From positions 1,178,001 through 1,242,000 of the forward strand of contig OY970326.1 of NCBI GenBank assembly GCA_963717155.1: 64,000 bases of DNA, read 5' to 3'. Source of the DNA: G963717155 sp963717155 (GTDB taxonomy: Bacteria > Actinomycetota > Thermoleophilia > Gaiellales > JALYLC01). Position numbers and translations under genes: made by a program. Under the pieces are notes generated by a model. It was given only the letters and a program-made list of their open reading frames with translations. It did no database searches and was not told the DNA's origin. This document shows positions 51,370 through 60,903 of the stretch, piece by piece. The first letter of the stretch is position 1, and each line of letters starts with the position of its first letter.

Positions 51370-52254
51370 ATGATCCGCAAGATCCACAAGACGGTGGCGT
51401 TCGCCGCCGTGATTCTGACGGTGGGCGCGGTCACCGCGGTCGCCGCGACAAACCCGCCTGCGGGCGGCGTGACGAAGAACGCGATGAACGGCATCAACAG
51501 GGCAGCAGGCATCAATGGCGCGCTGAAGCCGAACGCCGTCGGAAACCGCCAGATCAAGCTCGGCTCGATCTCGTGCGACAAGCTCAGCGCCGGCCTCTTC
51601 ACGCTGTTCTGCCAGGGCAAGCTGTTCACCGGCCCGAAGGGCGACAAGGGCGACACGGGAGCCAGGGGCGCGACCGGAGCCACGGGCGCGACGGGCGCGA
51701 CCGGTCCGAAGGGCGATACCGGCTCGCAGGGCCCGCAGGGTGTGCCTGGACAGACGGTCCTCGGCGCGCCGGCTCCGACACCTGACTATGGCGTGGCGAA
51801 CGTCCTGGTCGCTCGGGGCGGTGCTGCACCGACGATCTGGGCGCAGTACGCGACTCCGCTCGGCTCGCCAGTCGGCAACGACGTTGCGAGCGGCGTGTTC
51901 CGCTTCACGTGCACGACGGCGAAGGCACCGTGCGCGATCAGCGTGACGGCGGCAGTGCTCGGGGCTTCGGATCACACGATCTACCCGAGGGTGCTCGTCT
52001 ACAACGCGGGTGACGGCGACGGCCAGGGCGCACCGCTTACGACGTGCGAGTACGCGGATGGCTCGACGGGCGCGGCTGCGCTGACGATTGCGGTACAGCA
52101 GTCGACGGCGACGCCGACCTACTCGTCCGTCCCGTTGAACATCGGCGGCTCTGCCGACTGCGGGATCGTGCCCGCCGGCCCGGCCGGCGATGTGGCGACG
52201 ATCGTCGTGCCGCACGGCTACTACGACGTGCACTCCACCTTCACCTTCAGCTGA
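51370..52254 (+). CDS. Secreted collagen-like protein
   Basis: A 294-residue exported protein. Signal peptide in residues 1-26 (basic start, AVAA cut). Residues about 30-85 resemble the N-terminal part of secreted proteins common in Thermoleophilia (NAVGNRQIKLGSI). Residues about 95-132 are a Gly-X-Y collagen repeat (starting GPKGDKGDTG, then repeated GAT triplets, ending GVPGQ). The C-terminal 160 residues form a beta-rich domain with four cysteines (TCTTAKAPC and TTCEYA, DCG). Collagen-like repeats form surface stalks that trimerise. Preceded by a SigB/SigF-type promoter and RBS hairpin, and followed by a very strong terminator. ATG at 51370. Confidence 0.85.
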   Translation: MIRKIHKTVAFAAVILTVGAVTAVAATNPPAGGVTKNAMNGINRAAGINGALKPNAVGNRQIKLGSISCDKLSAGLFTLFCQGKLFTGPKGDKGDTGARGATGATGATGATGPKGDTGSQGPQGVPGQTVLGAPAPTPDYGVANVLVARGGAAPTIWAQYATPLGSPVGNDVASGVFRFTCTTAKAPCAISVTAAVLGASDHTIYPRVLVYNAGDGDGQGAPLTTCEYADGSTGAAALTIAVQQSTATPTYSSVPLNIGGSADCGIVPAGPAGDVATIVVPHGYYDVHSTFTFS

Positions 52255-52263
52255 CCCTGATCG

Positions 52264-52307
52264 ACGGCTGGTACCCCCGCCGAGCGATTCGGCGGGGTAC
52301 CGGCCGT
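52264..52307 (+). terminator. Very strong terminator hairpin after the collagen-like gene
   Basis: A stem of about 19 pairs, with one G-U pair and one bulged C, closing a 5-base loop (GCGAT), 10 bases after the collagen-like stop. No T-tract. The core arm GGTACCCC...CGCCGA pairs with TCGGCGGGGTACC. Confidence 0.75.
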
Positions 52308-52425
52308 CAGGTGGGAACGCAGCTGCGCTACAGCGCACACGCGTTTCGGTCGATCCAACGGGCGAAGCCCGCGCGGGTCACGCCGCCCGTTGCTTCGCGC
52401 TGGACGCGTGGCCTCTCGACATCAC

Positions 52426-54670
52426 ATGCCTACCCCTGGCCCTGACAGCCCCGCTCGTCTTTCGCTGATCTTCGAGACGCAGCGCGAGATCGGCCGGGCC
52501 GGAGGCGATCTGCAGGCGGTCATGCAGCTCGTCGCGGAGCGATCGCAGGCGATCACCGGCGCGGACGGCGCGATGGTCAACCTGATCGACGGCGACATGC
52601 TGCACACCCGGGCCGTCAGCGGGATCGCCGGAGCGGTGTTCGACACGCGCCGGCCGCTCGCGGACTCGGTCGCGAAGTACGCGATCGAGAGCGGGCTTCC
52701 GCTGCTGATCGAGGATGCGCCGAGCGATCCCCGTGTCAACCAGGAGCTGCGAGCGGCAGTCGGGGATACGTCGCTCATCTGCGTTCCCCTGTTCCACGGC
52801 GGCGAGGTCATCGGGACGCTGAACGTGTTGAGCCGTTCGGAGACCAACCGGTTGAACGAGGGCCACCGCCAGACGCTCGAGATGCTCTCCTTCGTGCTTT
52901 CGGCGGCCGTCGAGCCACGCCTCCGAGTTCGAGGCGCGTCGCGGTCAGGCGGAGGCGCTGGCCCGGTTCCGGACGCTCTTCGAGGGCGTCTCGATCGGGA
53001 TCCTGCGTCTCGGCCACGACGGCCGGGCCGTCGAGGCGAACCCGGCGCTCGAGCAGATGCTGGGGTACACCGCCGCAGAGTTCGGCGAGATGATCATGCG
53101 CGACTACATCCACGCCGAGGACCTCCATCGCGCCGAGGAGCTGTTCCGCACGCTCATGCTCGGCGAGCGCGAGGCATTCAGGCTCGAGGCGCGTTACTCG
53201 CGGAAGGACGGCGAGCTCGTCTGGGGACAGGTGAGCGCCGTGCTCGAACGCGATCAGGACGGGCGACCCGCCTTCGCCGTGACGATGATCGAGAACATCA
53301 CGAAACGGAAGCGCGCCGAGGTCGAGCTCGTGCGCCAGGCCGAGCTCAGCGAGCGGCAGGCACTGCACGATCCGCTGACCGGATTGCCGAACAGGCTGCT
53401 CTTCGACGACCGCATCGAGCGTGCGATCTCCCAGGCCGAGCGGGACGGTACGCGGCTCGCGATCGTGATGCTGGATCTCGATCGGTTCAAGGAGGTCAAC
53501 GACTCGCTCGGGCACAAGGCCGGCGACGAGTTGCTCGAGGAAGTCGGCGAGCGACTGCGGGGCGCACTGCGCGCCTCGGACACCGCGGCGCGGCTCGGCG
53601 GTGACGAGTTCGGGCTGCTGCTGCCCCAGTCACCCGAGAGCGATGGCCTGCTCGCGACGATCGAACGAGTTCGCGCCGCCCTCGAGCGCCCGATCCTCGT
53701 CGAGGAGCTTCCGCTCTTGATGGAGGCGTCGATCGGGATCGCGATCTTTCCCGACCATGGCCACTCGGCCGAGCTGTTGATCCAGCGCGCCGACGTCGCA
53801 ATGTACAGCGCCAAGCGGGAGAACGCCCCGTTCTACCTCTACGAGATCGGAGCCGACGAGGGCGACCACTCGCGTCTCGCGGTCATCGGGGAGCTCCCCC
53901 GTGCGCTCGACGAGCACGAGCTCGTGCTGCACTACCAGCCCAAGGCGCTGCTCGCGAGCGGCGAGGTGCGATCGGTCGAGGCGCTGGTGCGCTGGGCGCA
54001 TCCGACCCGGGGCATGATCTTCCCCGACGCGTTCATCCCGGCGGCCCAGGAGACGGGCCTGATCAGGCCGCTCACGCTGTACGTGCTGGACGAGGCGCTG
54101 CGCCAGTGCCGGGCGTGGCGCGACGAGGGCTTCGAGATCTCGGTCTCGGTGAACCTCTCGACGCGCAACCTGCTCGATCTCGAGCTTCCGGGCCAGGTCG
54201 CGGAGCTGCTCACCCGGTGGGAGCTGGAGCCCGGCCTTCTGCGGCTCGAGCTGACCGAGTCCGCGATGCTCGCCAACCCGAAGCGGACGACCGCCGTGCT
54301 CGACGAGCTGTCGACCCTCGGGGTCACGCTGTCGATCGACGACTTCGGTACGGGGTACTCGTCGCTCGCCTACCTGCGCCATCTGCCGATCGACGAGATC
54401 AAGATCGACCGCTCGTTCGTCACCGGCATGGACGTGGCCGGGGCGGACCACACGATCGTCCGCTGCACGATCGATCTCGGCCTCAACCTCGGCCTCGCGG
54501 TCGTGGCGGAGGGCGTGGAGACGCACGAGGTATGGGACCAGCTCCGAGCGCTGGGCTGCACCTCGGCCCAGGGGTACTTCCTCAGCCCGGCTCTGCCGCC
54601 CGCCGAGCTGAGCGCATGGCTCCTCGAGCACCGGAGACGCCGTGGCCCCGAGGACGTGACCGCGGCGTAG
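52426..54670 (+). CDS. GAF-PAS-GGDEF-EAL c-di-GMP turnover protein (one apparent frameshift)
   Basis: About 748 residues, soluble. GAF domain in about 10-160 (ERSQAITGADGAMVNLIDGD, SLICVPLFHGGEVIGTLNVLSR), PAS (FEGVSIGILRLGHDGRAVEANPALEQMLGY), GGDEF domain with RLGGDEFGLLLP and an upstream RxxD inhibitory site (RASDTAARL), then an EAL domain with SVEALVRWAHP, IDDFGTGYSSLAYL and VVAEGVET. So both synthesis and breakdown are plausible. A G is probably inserted near 52911 between GAF and PAS (after SFVLSAAV). Everything else is in frame. ATG at 52426. Confidence 0.88.
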
Positions 54671-54689
54671 CGCTCGCTTCCGGAAGCAG

Positions 54690-54715
54690 GTTTAGCGCTC
54701 GATCGATGTGGGTAC
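54690..54715 (+). promoter_or_regulatory. SigB/SigF-type promoter before the BNR-repeat gene
   Basis: GTTT at 54690-54693, a 16-base spacer, then GGGTAC at 54710-54715. It leaves about 40 bases of leader with AAGGAGGAGG before the ATG at 54764. Same form as at 46106 and 51141. Confidence 0.6.
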
Positions 54716-54763
54716 GGTGCCCGCTTGAGACAGGTCGTGGACTACCCCGAAAGGAGGAGGACC

Positions 54764-56323
54764 ATGCGACGTCTGAGCCTTCGGCGCCGTGCGTGGCTGC
54801 TAGGGGGAGTGGGGGTGGTCGCACTTGCGGGTGCGGCAATCGCTGGGGCCGCCGTCCTGACGGCGGGCACCCCGGTGCGCGTTCCGGACAATCCGCTGGC
54901 AGCCAATGCGGCGTGTGCGCCGCTGGTCGCCCAGCAGACCGCGGCGGGCAGCATCAACTACCCGGACGCCGAGGTCGAGCCGTACGTTGCCGTCGATCCG
55001 ACAGATCCCCAGCACCTCGTCGGCAGCGTTCAGCAGGACCGCTGGAACGACGGTGGATCGAACGGTCTCACCAACGTCGTGTCGACGAACGGAGGCGCGA
55101 CCTGGCAGCTCGCCGCGAGCCAGCCGCAGTTCACGAGGTGCGAAGGTGCGGCGCCTGGTTCGCCGGGCGACCTCAACCGGGCGACCGACCCGTGGGTCAG
55201 CTTCTCGTCCGACGGGAAGATCGTGTATTCGATCACCGACGCCTTCAACGCCAATGGGCCGGCGTTCGGCGGCGCGAGCGCGATCATCATCAGTCGCTCG
55301 ACCAACGGCGGCGTGACATGGCAGACCCCGGTCACGGCGCGGTTCGACGCCTCGTTCACCGTGTTGAACGACAAGGAGACGGTGACCGCCGACCCGTCCA
55401 GCCCACTGACCGCGTACGCGACATGGGACAGGCTCGTCTCTCCGAGCGAGAACGCGAACCCCGGAGCATTCGACCACTCGCCTGCATTCCGGGGTCCGGC
55501 GATGTTCTCGAAGACGACCGATGGGGGCGTGACCTGGAGCAACGGGCGTGCCATCTTCGATCCGGGCGAGAAGAACCAGACGATCGGCAACCAGATCGTC
55601 GTGCCGAACGCGGGCCCGGCCAAGGGCGTGCTGATCGACGGGTTCGATCTGATCCAGAACAAGGGCGGTCTCGGCAACAACCAGCGCCAGGCGCTGTCCG
55701 TTGCGGTGATCCGCTCGACCGACGGAGGCGCGACCTGGTCGCAGCCGATCATCGTCGCCCCGCAGGTCTTCGCGGGCGTCAGCATCGCCGGCCACGCGGT
55801 GCGCAGCAGCGACGAGCTGCCCGAGTTCGCAGTCGCACCCAACGGCAACCTCTACGCCGTCTGGCAGGACGGCCGCTTCAGCGTGAATGGCACTTCCAAG
55901 GTGGCTCTCTCAGAGTCGACCGATGGCGGCCTGACCTGGTCGACGCCGATCCGTGTCGACCAGTCGGTGGGTGACACTCCGGCATTCACGCCACAGGTCC
56001 ACGTCGCCTCCGACGGCACGGTCGGGGTCAGCTACTACGACCTCGAGAGCGCGACCACCGCTCAGCCTGGGCTGACCGACACGTTCATCGTGCACTGTCA
56101 CGCCGCCTGCACCGACCCCGCAAGCTGGGCGGCCGGTGGCGAGACGAAGGTCAGCACGACCGGTCCGTTCGACATGACGCAGGCACCAGACGCCGGCGGC
56201 TACTTCGTCGGCGACTACGAAGGGCTGACCTCGTCGGGGACGACGTTCGACCCGTTCTTCGTGATGGCGAAGCCGATCGCGACGACCGGACTCACGGACA
56301 CGTTCGCGAACACCGCGGGCTGA
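54764..56323 (+). CDS. Secreted BNR/Asp-box repeat (sialidase-like) protein
   Basis: A 519-residue protein. N-terminal Arg-rich start and hydrophobic helix (residues 10-32) form a signal peptide or anchor. At least five Asp-boxes (S-x-D/N-G-G-x-T-W): STNGGATW, STNGGVTW, TTDGGVTW, STDGGATW and STDGGLTW at about 110, 183, 246, 320 and 385, spaced as in a six-bladed beta propeller. Active-site Arg triad and Tyr of true sialidases are not evident, so it may be a binding protein. ATG with AAGGAGGAGG. SigB/SigF-type promoter upstream and a terminator downstream. Confidence 0.82.
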   Translation: MRRLSLRRRAWLLGGVGVVALAGAAIAGAAVLTAGTPVRVPDNPLAANAACAPLVAQQTAAGSINYPDAEVEPYVAVDPTDPQHLVGSVQQDRWNDGGSNGLTNVVSTNGGATWQLAASQPQFTRCEGAAPGSPGDLNRATDPWVSFSSDGKIVYSITDAFNANGPAFGGASAIIISRSTNGGVTWQTPVTARFDASFTVLNDKETVTADPSSPLTAYATWDRLVSPSENANPGAFDHSPAFRGPAMFSKTTDGGVTWSNGRAIFDPGEKNQTIGNQIVVPNAGPAKGVLIDGFDLIQNKGGLGNNQRQALSVAVIRSTDGGATWSQPIIVAPQVFAGVSIAGHAVRSSDELPEFAVAPNGNLYAVWQDGRFSVNGTSKVALSESTDGGLTWSTPIRVDQSVGDTPAFTPQVHVASDGTVGVSYYDLESATTAQPGLTDTFIVHCHAACTDPASWAAGGETKVSTTGPFDMTQAPDAGGYFVGDYEGLTSSGTTFDPFFVMAKPIATTGLTDTFANTAG

Positions 56324-56344
56324 CCTGACGAACCACCGTTACTG

Positions 56345-56369
56345 GGGCGCCCGGCATCGCCGGGCGCCC
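56345..56369. terminator. Bidirectional terminator between convergent genes
   Basis: GGGCGCCCGGC, loop ATC, GCCGGGCGCCC: a perfect 11-bp stem followed by TTGCGTT. It lies between the stops of the BNR gene and the convergent iminopeptidase gene and would serve both. Confidence 0.8.
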
Positions 56370-56394
56370 TTGCGTTCGGGGACGCCGCGTGGGG

Positions 56395-57354
56395 CTACTC
56401 GGTCGCGAAGCGATCGAGCGCCGCCAGCAGGTGCGTGCGCTGCTCGTCGGTGCCTCCGTGCCCGGATCGCTCGAGCCCGACGAGTTGCGCGTCGGGCCAT
56501 ACGCAGCTGAGCTCCCAGGCGGTGTCGAGCGGGCACGAGAGATCCAGGCGGCCGTGGATCAGCACCCCGGGGATGCCGCCGAGGGACGTCGCGTCGCGCA
56601 GGACGGCGCCCTCCTCCAGCCACGCGCCGTTCGCGAAGTAGTGCGAGCAGATCCGGACGAACGCGAGCATCGCGTCGTCGGCACGGTCACCATACGTGCG
56701 GGGCGTAGCGCCGGGGTCGAGCGAGAGGACGGCGTCCTCCCACACGCACCAGTTCCGTGCCGCGCGGTCGCGCACGAGGGGGTCGGGGTCAGCCATCAGC
56801 CGCGCGTACGCGGCGACGAGGTCGCCGTCGCGCTCGGCCTCGGGAACTCCCGCGCGAAAGCGCTCCCACTCTTCCGGGAAGAAGCGCGCGACCCCGCGGT
56901 ACAGCCAGTCGATCTCCGAGCGCCGCGACGTCGTGATCGCGAGGAGCACGATCTCGGTGACTCGCTCCGGGTACTGCTCGGCGTATGCCAGCGCGAGCGT
57001 CGAGCCCCACGATCCGCCGGTGACGAGCCAGCGATCGATGGCGAGATGCTCGCGCAGACGCTCCATGTCAGCGATGAGATGCCGCGTGGTGTTGCTGCGC
57101 ATGTCCGTCGACGGGTCGCTCGCGTGCGGTCTGCTTCGCCCGCACCCGCGCTGGTCGAACAGCACCGCGCGGAAGCGTTCGGGGTCGAAGCAGCGGCGCA
57201 TGTTGGGTGAGCATCCGGATCCGGGGCCGCCGTGCACCATGACTGCCGGCTTGCCCGTCGGGTTGCCGCATGCCTCCCAGTAGACGAGGTTTCCGTCGCC
57301 CACGTCGAGGAGCCCGTCGTCATAGGGCTCGATGGCCGGGTAGAGCTCCGTCAC
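56395..57354 (-). CDS. pip: Proline iminopeptidase (S33 family)
   Basis: A 319-residue alpha/beta hydrolase. Oxyanion motif VHGGPGSGCSP (about residue 40), nucleophile elbow GGSWGSTLALAYAE (about residue 108), the DQRGCGRS block, and catalytic GRLDLSCPL Asp and SGHGG His near the C-terminus. This is the prolyl iminopeptidase pattern, which removes N-terminal proline from peptides. GTG start at 57354; the frame stays open further, but the ELYPAIEPYDDG N-terminus is the usual start. Length is normal. Confidence 0.92.
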   Translation of the reverse strand: MTELYPAIEPYDDGLLDVGDGNLVYWEACGNPTGKPAVMVHGGPGSGCSPNMRRCFDPERFRAVLFDQRGCGRSRPHASDPSTDMRSNTTRHLIADMERLREHLAIDRWLVTGGSWGSTLALAYAEQYPERVTEIVLLAITTSRRSEIDWLYRGVARFFPEEWERFRAGVPEAERDGDLVAAYARLMADPDPLVRDRAARNWCVWEDAVLSLDPGATPRTYGDRADDAMLAFVRICSHYFANGAWLEEGAVLRDATSLGGIPGVLIHGRLDLSCPLDTAWELSCVWPDAQLVGLERSGHGGTDEQRTHLLAALDRFATE

Positions 57355-57442
57355 GGCGGGCAATCGTAGATGGACCGCGCTGCCCGACCGGCTAAGGTCC
57401 TCGAACGCGCGCTTGTGCGCTCGAGCTGAGGGAGCGACAGGA

Positions 57443-59068
57443 ATGGCGGACGACGAGGTCCCGGTCGTGATCATCGGCGGGAGTCTCGTCGGCCTCTCGA
57501 CCGCCGTGTTCCTGGGGGCCCAGGGAGTGCCGTCGCTCGTGATCGAGCGGCATCCCGGAACTGCGATCCACCCGCGGGCGGCGCTCGTCAGCCAGCGGAC
57601 CATCGAGCAGTATCGCGCGCTCGGACTGCAGGGCGAGATCGAGGAGTCCGCTGCCGCCGAGTTCGTCCAGAACGGCGCGATCGTCTCGGTCGAGTCGCTG
57701 GGCGGCAAGGAGCTCGACTGGTACTTCCGCTCGATCAACGAGGGAGTCGAGGACCTCAGCCCGTCACCGCGACTCTTCATCACGCAGATCGGGCTCGAGC
57801 CCATCCTGCGCCGGCGCGCCGAGGCCTCCGGAGTGCGACTCGAGTACTCGAGCGAGGCGGTCGGACTCGAACAGGATGACGACGGCGTCAGCGTGCAGGT
57901 ACGCACGAGAGATGGGAGCGAGCGCATCGTGCGCACGCGTTACGTCGTCGCGGCGGACGGCGCGAAGAGCCCGACGCGCGAGCGCCTCGGTATCGCGACG
58001 CTCGGCCGCGGGTCGTTCTCCGACAGCATGACGATCTACTTCCGGGCGGACATGACCGACCTCATCGGCGACCGCAACCTGAGTGTGATCTACGTGTTCC
58101 ATCCGCGACTGACGGGCTTCTTCCGCTTCTCGCTCGCGGGCGATGCGGGATTCCTCGTCGTCAACTCGACGGTCGACGAGGAGGGCGTGAGAAGCACGAC
58201 CCCGGGCGAGGACACGAGCGAGACGCGCTGCATCGAGTACGTCCGTCGTGCGCTCGGCGATCCGGAGATCCACGTGGAGATCGAGAGCGTCCAGCGCTGG
58301 AGCTCCATGGCCAACTGGGCAGAACGGCTCCAGGAGGGCCGGACATTCCTCGCGGGCGACGCGGCCCACGTCATGCCTCCGACCGGCGGCTTCGGCGGCA
58401 ACGCAGGCGTCCACGACGCCGACAACCTCGCCTGGAAGCTGGCGGCCGTCCTGCGCGGCGAGGCCGGCCCCGGGCTGCTCACGACGTACGACGCAGAGCG
58501 GCGTCCGATCGCGGAGCTCACCGTCGAGCAGGCCTATACCCGATACGTGCTCCGGCTCGATCCCGCGCTCGGCAAGGAAGACCTGATGCCGATCATCCCG
58601 GAGGCGACGGTCGAGCTCGGCTATCGCTACCACTCTGCTGCCGTCGTGTCCGACCCGGGCGAGGACGGCTCGCTCTGGGAGGACCCGCACGAGAGCTCTG
58701 CACGGCCGGGCTCGCGCGCACCGCATGTCGCGCTCGGTAGCGCGGACGGGGACGGGCTGTCGACGCTCGATCTCGTGCGCCAGGGTTTCGTGCTGCTCGC
58801 AGGGCCTGCCGGCGAGGCCTGGTGCCGTGCGGCAGACGCGGCGTCCGTGGAGGTCGGCGTGTCGATCGAGAGCCACGCCATCACCGACAACCCCGACTTC
58901 ATACGGCGCTACGGAACGGGAGAGGAGGGCGCCGTGCTGCTCCGGCCGGACGGGTTCGTGGCCTGGCGCGTGAGCTCGGCGCCCGAGGATGATGACGAGC
59001 GCTTGCGCCGCGCGTTCGAGCAGATTCTCGACGTGGCACACCTGACGCCGAGCGGCGGCCGGTCATGA
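57443..59068 (+). CDS. FAD-dependent aromatic hydroxylase-type monooxygenase (PheA/TfdB family)
   Basis: A 541-residue flavoprotein. FAD motif VVIIGGSLVGLSTAVFLG at residues 8-25, the DG motif VVAADGAKSPTRERLGI (about 175), and the GD motif FLAGDAAHVMPPTGGFGGNAGVHDADNLAWKL (about 305), together defining group A flavin monooxygenases. A C-terminal thioredoxin-like domain (from about 440) matches long forms such as phenol or polyketide hydroxylases. ATG at 57443. Substrate unknown. Lies next to a DrrA-type exporter, possibly detoxification or secondary metabolism. Confidence 0.9.
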   Translation: MADDEVPVVIIGGSLVGLSTAVFLGAQGVPSLVIERHPGTAIHPRAALVSQRTIEQYRALGLQGEIEESAAAEFVQNGAIVSVESLGGKELDWYFRSINEGVEDLSPSPRLFITQIGLEPILRRRAEASGVRLEYSSEAVGLEQDDDGVSVQVRTRDGSERIVRTRYVVAADGAKSPTRERLGIATLGRGSFSDSMTIYFRADMTDLIGDRNLSVIYVFHPRLTGFFRFSLAGDAGFLVVNSTVDEEGVRSTTPGEDTSETRCIEYVRRALGDPEIHVEIESVQRWSSMANWAERLQEGRTFLAGDAAHVMPPTGGFGGNAGVHDADNLAWKLAAVLRGEAGPGLLTTYDAERRPIAELTVEQAYTRYVLRLDPALGKEDLMPIIPEATVELGYRYHSAAVVSDPGEDGSLWEDPHESSARPGSRAPHVALGSADGDGLSTLDLVRQGFVLLAGPAGEAWCRAADAASVEVGVSIESHAITDNPDFIRRYGTGEEGAVLLRPDGFVAWRVSSAPEDDDERLRRAFEQILDVAHLTPSGGRS

Positions 59069-59140
59069 GCTGATCGAGCCGCACGGCCCGTGATGCTCGC
59101 GATTTTGCAGGTTACGGTCAATTTGTTGCGATCCTAAGTC

Positions 59141-59172
59141 AGTTTCCGTACGCTGTGCCCGTGACGGAAACT
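59141..59172. promoter_or_regulatory. Inverted repeat spanning the start of the ABC ATPase gene
   Basis: AGTTTCCGT at 59141-59149 and ACGGAAACT at 59164-59172: perfect 9-bp arms with a 14-base centre that includes both candidate GTG starts (59155, 59161). It may be an operator for a dimeric regulator, or an RNA hairpin that hides the start. The region just upstream is AT-rich. Confidence 0.55.
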
Positions 59173-60133
59173 CCACTGGTCGAGGCCCGCGGCCTCACGA
59201 AGATCTATCCACCGCGCGGTCGATCGGGTGAGTTCCGCGCCGTCGACGGGGTCGACTTCACGCTCGAGCGCGGAGAGGCATTCGGGTTCCTCGGCCCGAA
59301 CGGCGCCGGCAAGTCGTCGACGATGCGCATGATCAGCGCGACGTCGCCGATCAGCGGCGGAACGCTCCGCGTGCTCGGCCTCGACCCGAGCCGGGAGGGA
59401 TCGCGGATCCGCGCCCGCATCGGCGTCGTCCCGCAGGACGACTGTCTCGATCGCGAGCTGACCGTGCGCGAGAACCTCACCATCTACGGGCGCTACTTCG
59501 GAATCAGGCGCTCGGTCATTCGCGCGCGATCGGCGCATCTGCTGGCGTTCGCGCAGCTCGAGGACAAGGCGGAGGAGCAGGTGGAGACGCTCTCGGGCGG
59601 CATGCGGAGGCGTCTGACGATCGCACGCTCGCTGATCAACGAGCCGGAGATCCTGCTCCTCGACGAGCCGACCACCGGCCTCGACCCGCAGGCGCGGCAC
59701 GTGCTCTGGGATCGCCTCTTCCGGCTCAAGCAGGACGGCGTGACGCTGATTCTCACGACGCACTACATGGACGAGGCCGAGCAGCTCTGCGACCGGCTCG
59801 TCGTCATGGACCGCGGCCGAATCGTCGCGCACGGCTCGCCGCGGGCATTGATCGAGGCGCATGTCACGCGCGAGGTGCTCGAGCTGCGCTTCCCCGTCGG
59901 CGAGCAGGAGTCGTCGGCCGAGACGATTCGGAGCGCGAATGGCGGAGGCCCGGTGGCGGCCGGCGGCTGGGTCGACGCGTTGCCCGACCGGGTCATGGTC
60001 TACGCCGACGACGGCGAGGCCGCCCTTGCGGACATCCACGGAATGTCCCTGTCGCCGCTCACCGCCCTCGTCCGCCGCGCGACGCCTCGAGGACGTGTTC
60101 CTCAAGCTCACCGGCCGCTCGCTCGTCGACTGA
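59161..60133 (+). CDS. DrrA-type ABC transporter ATP-binding protein (one apparent frameshift)
   Basis: About 323 residues. Walker A LGPNGAGKSS (about residue 47), signature LSGGMRRRLTIARSL, Walker B LLLDEPTTGLDPQ, H-loop LTTHYMDEAEQL. This is the DrrA/daunorubicin-resistance group, whose C-terminal tail normally ends LEDVFLKLTGRSL, exactly as seen here but in the +1 frame. A C seems inserted near 60088, and without correction the frame would fuse to the permease. Starts at GTG 59161 or 59155. It heads a three-gene exporter operon. Confidence 0.85.
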
Positions 60134-60135
60134 CC

Positions 60136-60903
60136 GTGCACCTACGGAGCTCGTTCGGGTACTGGATGACCCAGTACCGCAAGACCTGGCGCGGGACGAT
60201 CGTGATCAGCGTCGCGAATCCGCTGCTCTTCCTCGCCGGCATCGGCGCCGGCCTCGGCGGCCTCGTCGACAGGCACGCGCCGGCGCAGCTCGGCAGCGTG
60301 TCGTACCTCGCGTTCTTCGCACCGGGGCTGCTCGCAGCGTCGGCGATGCAGACGGGCTTCCTGGAGGGCTCAGGGCGGGTCGCGATGGCGGCCGCCTGGG
60401 CGGGCCCGTACCGCGCGGCTGCGACCACACCGCTCGAGCCGTCCGAGATCCTGGGCGGGCACCTGCTGTTCATGGCGTTCCGGGTGCTCACCTCGAGTGC
60501 CGCCTTCGTGGCAGTCATGGCCGGGTTCGGAGTCTCGGACGGCTGGTGGGCGCTGGCGGTGCTGGCCGCGGCGCTCCTGACCGGGATCGCCTTCGCCGCA
60601 CCGGCTGCGGCATGGGCCGTCGGGGTGCGCTTCCCGCGAAAGATCAACACCGTCTTTCGGTTCGTGATCATGCCGATGTACATGTTCTCCGGCACGTTCT
60701 TCGCCACGGCGCAGCTGCCGCCCGGGCTGCGGCTGGTGGCGGAGGCCCTCCCGCTCTGGCAGGGAGTCCAGCTCTGCCGCACGCTCAGCCTCGGCACCGC
60801 GGGAGCGCTCGACGCGGCGTTCCACGCGGGCTACCTCGTCGCGCTGACCGCAGGCGGCGTCCTGGCCGCACGCGTCACCTACCGGCGGAGGCTGCACGCG
60901 TGA
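60136..60903 (+). CDS. ABC-2 type permease (DrrB-like), first subunit
   Basis: A 255-residue membrane protein with six helices. SSFGYWMTQYRKTWRGTIV at the N-terminus, PLEPSEILGGHLLFMAFR in the middle, MPMYMFSGTFFATAQLPPGLRLVAEALPLWQGVQL near the end, all typical of ABC-2 drug or lipid exporters. GTG start at 60136, 2 bp after the ATPase stop. It overlaps the second permease by 4 bp. Two different permeases with one ATPase suggests a heterodimeric channel. Confidence 0.9.
   Translation: MHLRSSFGYWMTQYRKTWRGTIVISVANPLLFLAGIGAGLGGLVDRHAPAQLGSVSYLAFFAPGLLAASAMQTGFLEGSGRVAMAAAWAGPYRAAATTPLEPSEILGGHLLFMAFRVLTSSAAFVAVMAGFGVSDGWWALAVLAAALLTGIAFAAPAAAWAVGVRFPRKINTVFRFVIMPMYMFSGTFFATAQLPPGLRLVAEALPLWQGVQLCRTLSLGTAGALDAAFHAGYLVALTAGGVLAARVTYRRRLHA

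Noticed and set aside
51640..51750. A tandem DNA repeat or CRISPR-like array
   Set aside because: The repeated GGCGCGACGGGAGCC-like units are codons of the collagen GXY repeat. No CRISPR spacers or direct repeats are found anywhere in the window.
59161..60903. An ATPase-permease fusion in the DrrA-type exporter
   Set aside because: The classic LEDVFLKLTGRSL end of the ATPase is present in the +1 frame with a stop at 60131-60133, followed by a GTG for the permease. One inserted C near 60088 explains the fused frame.
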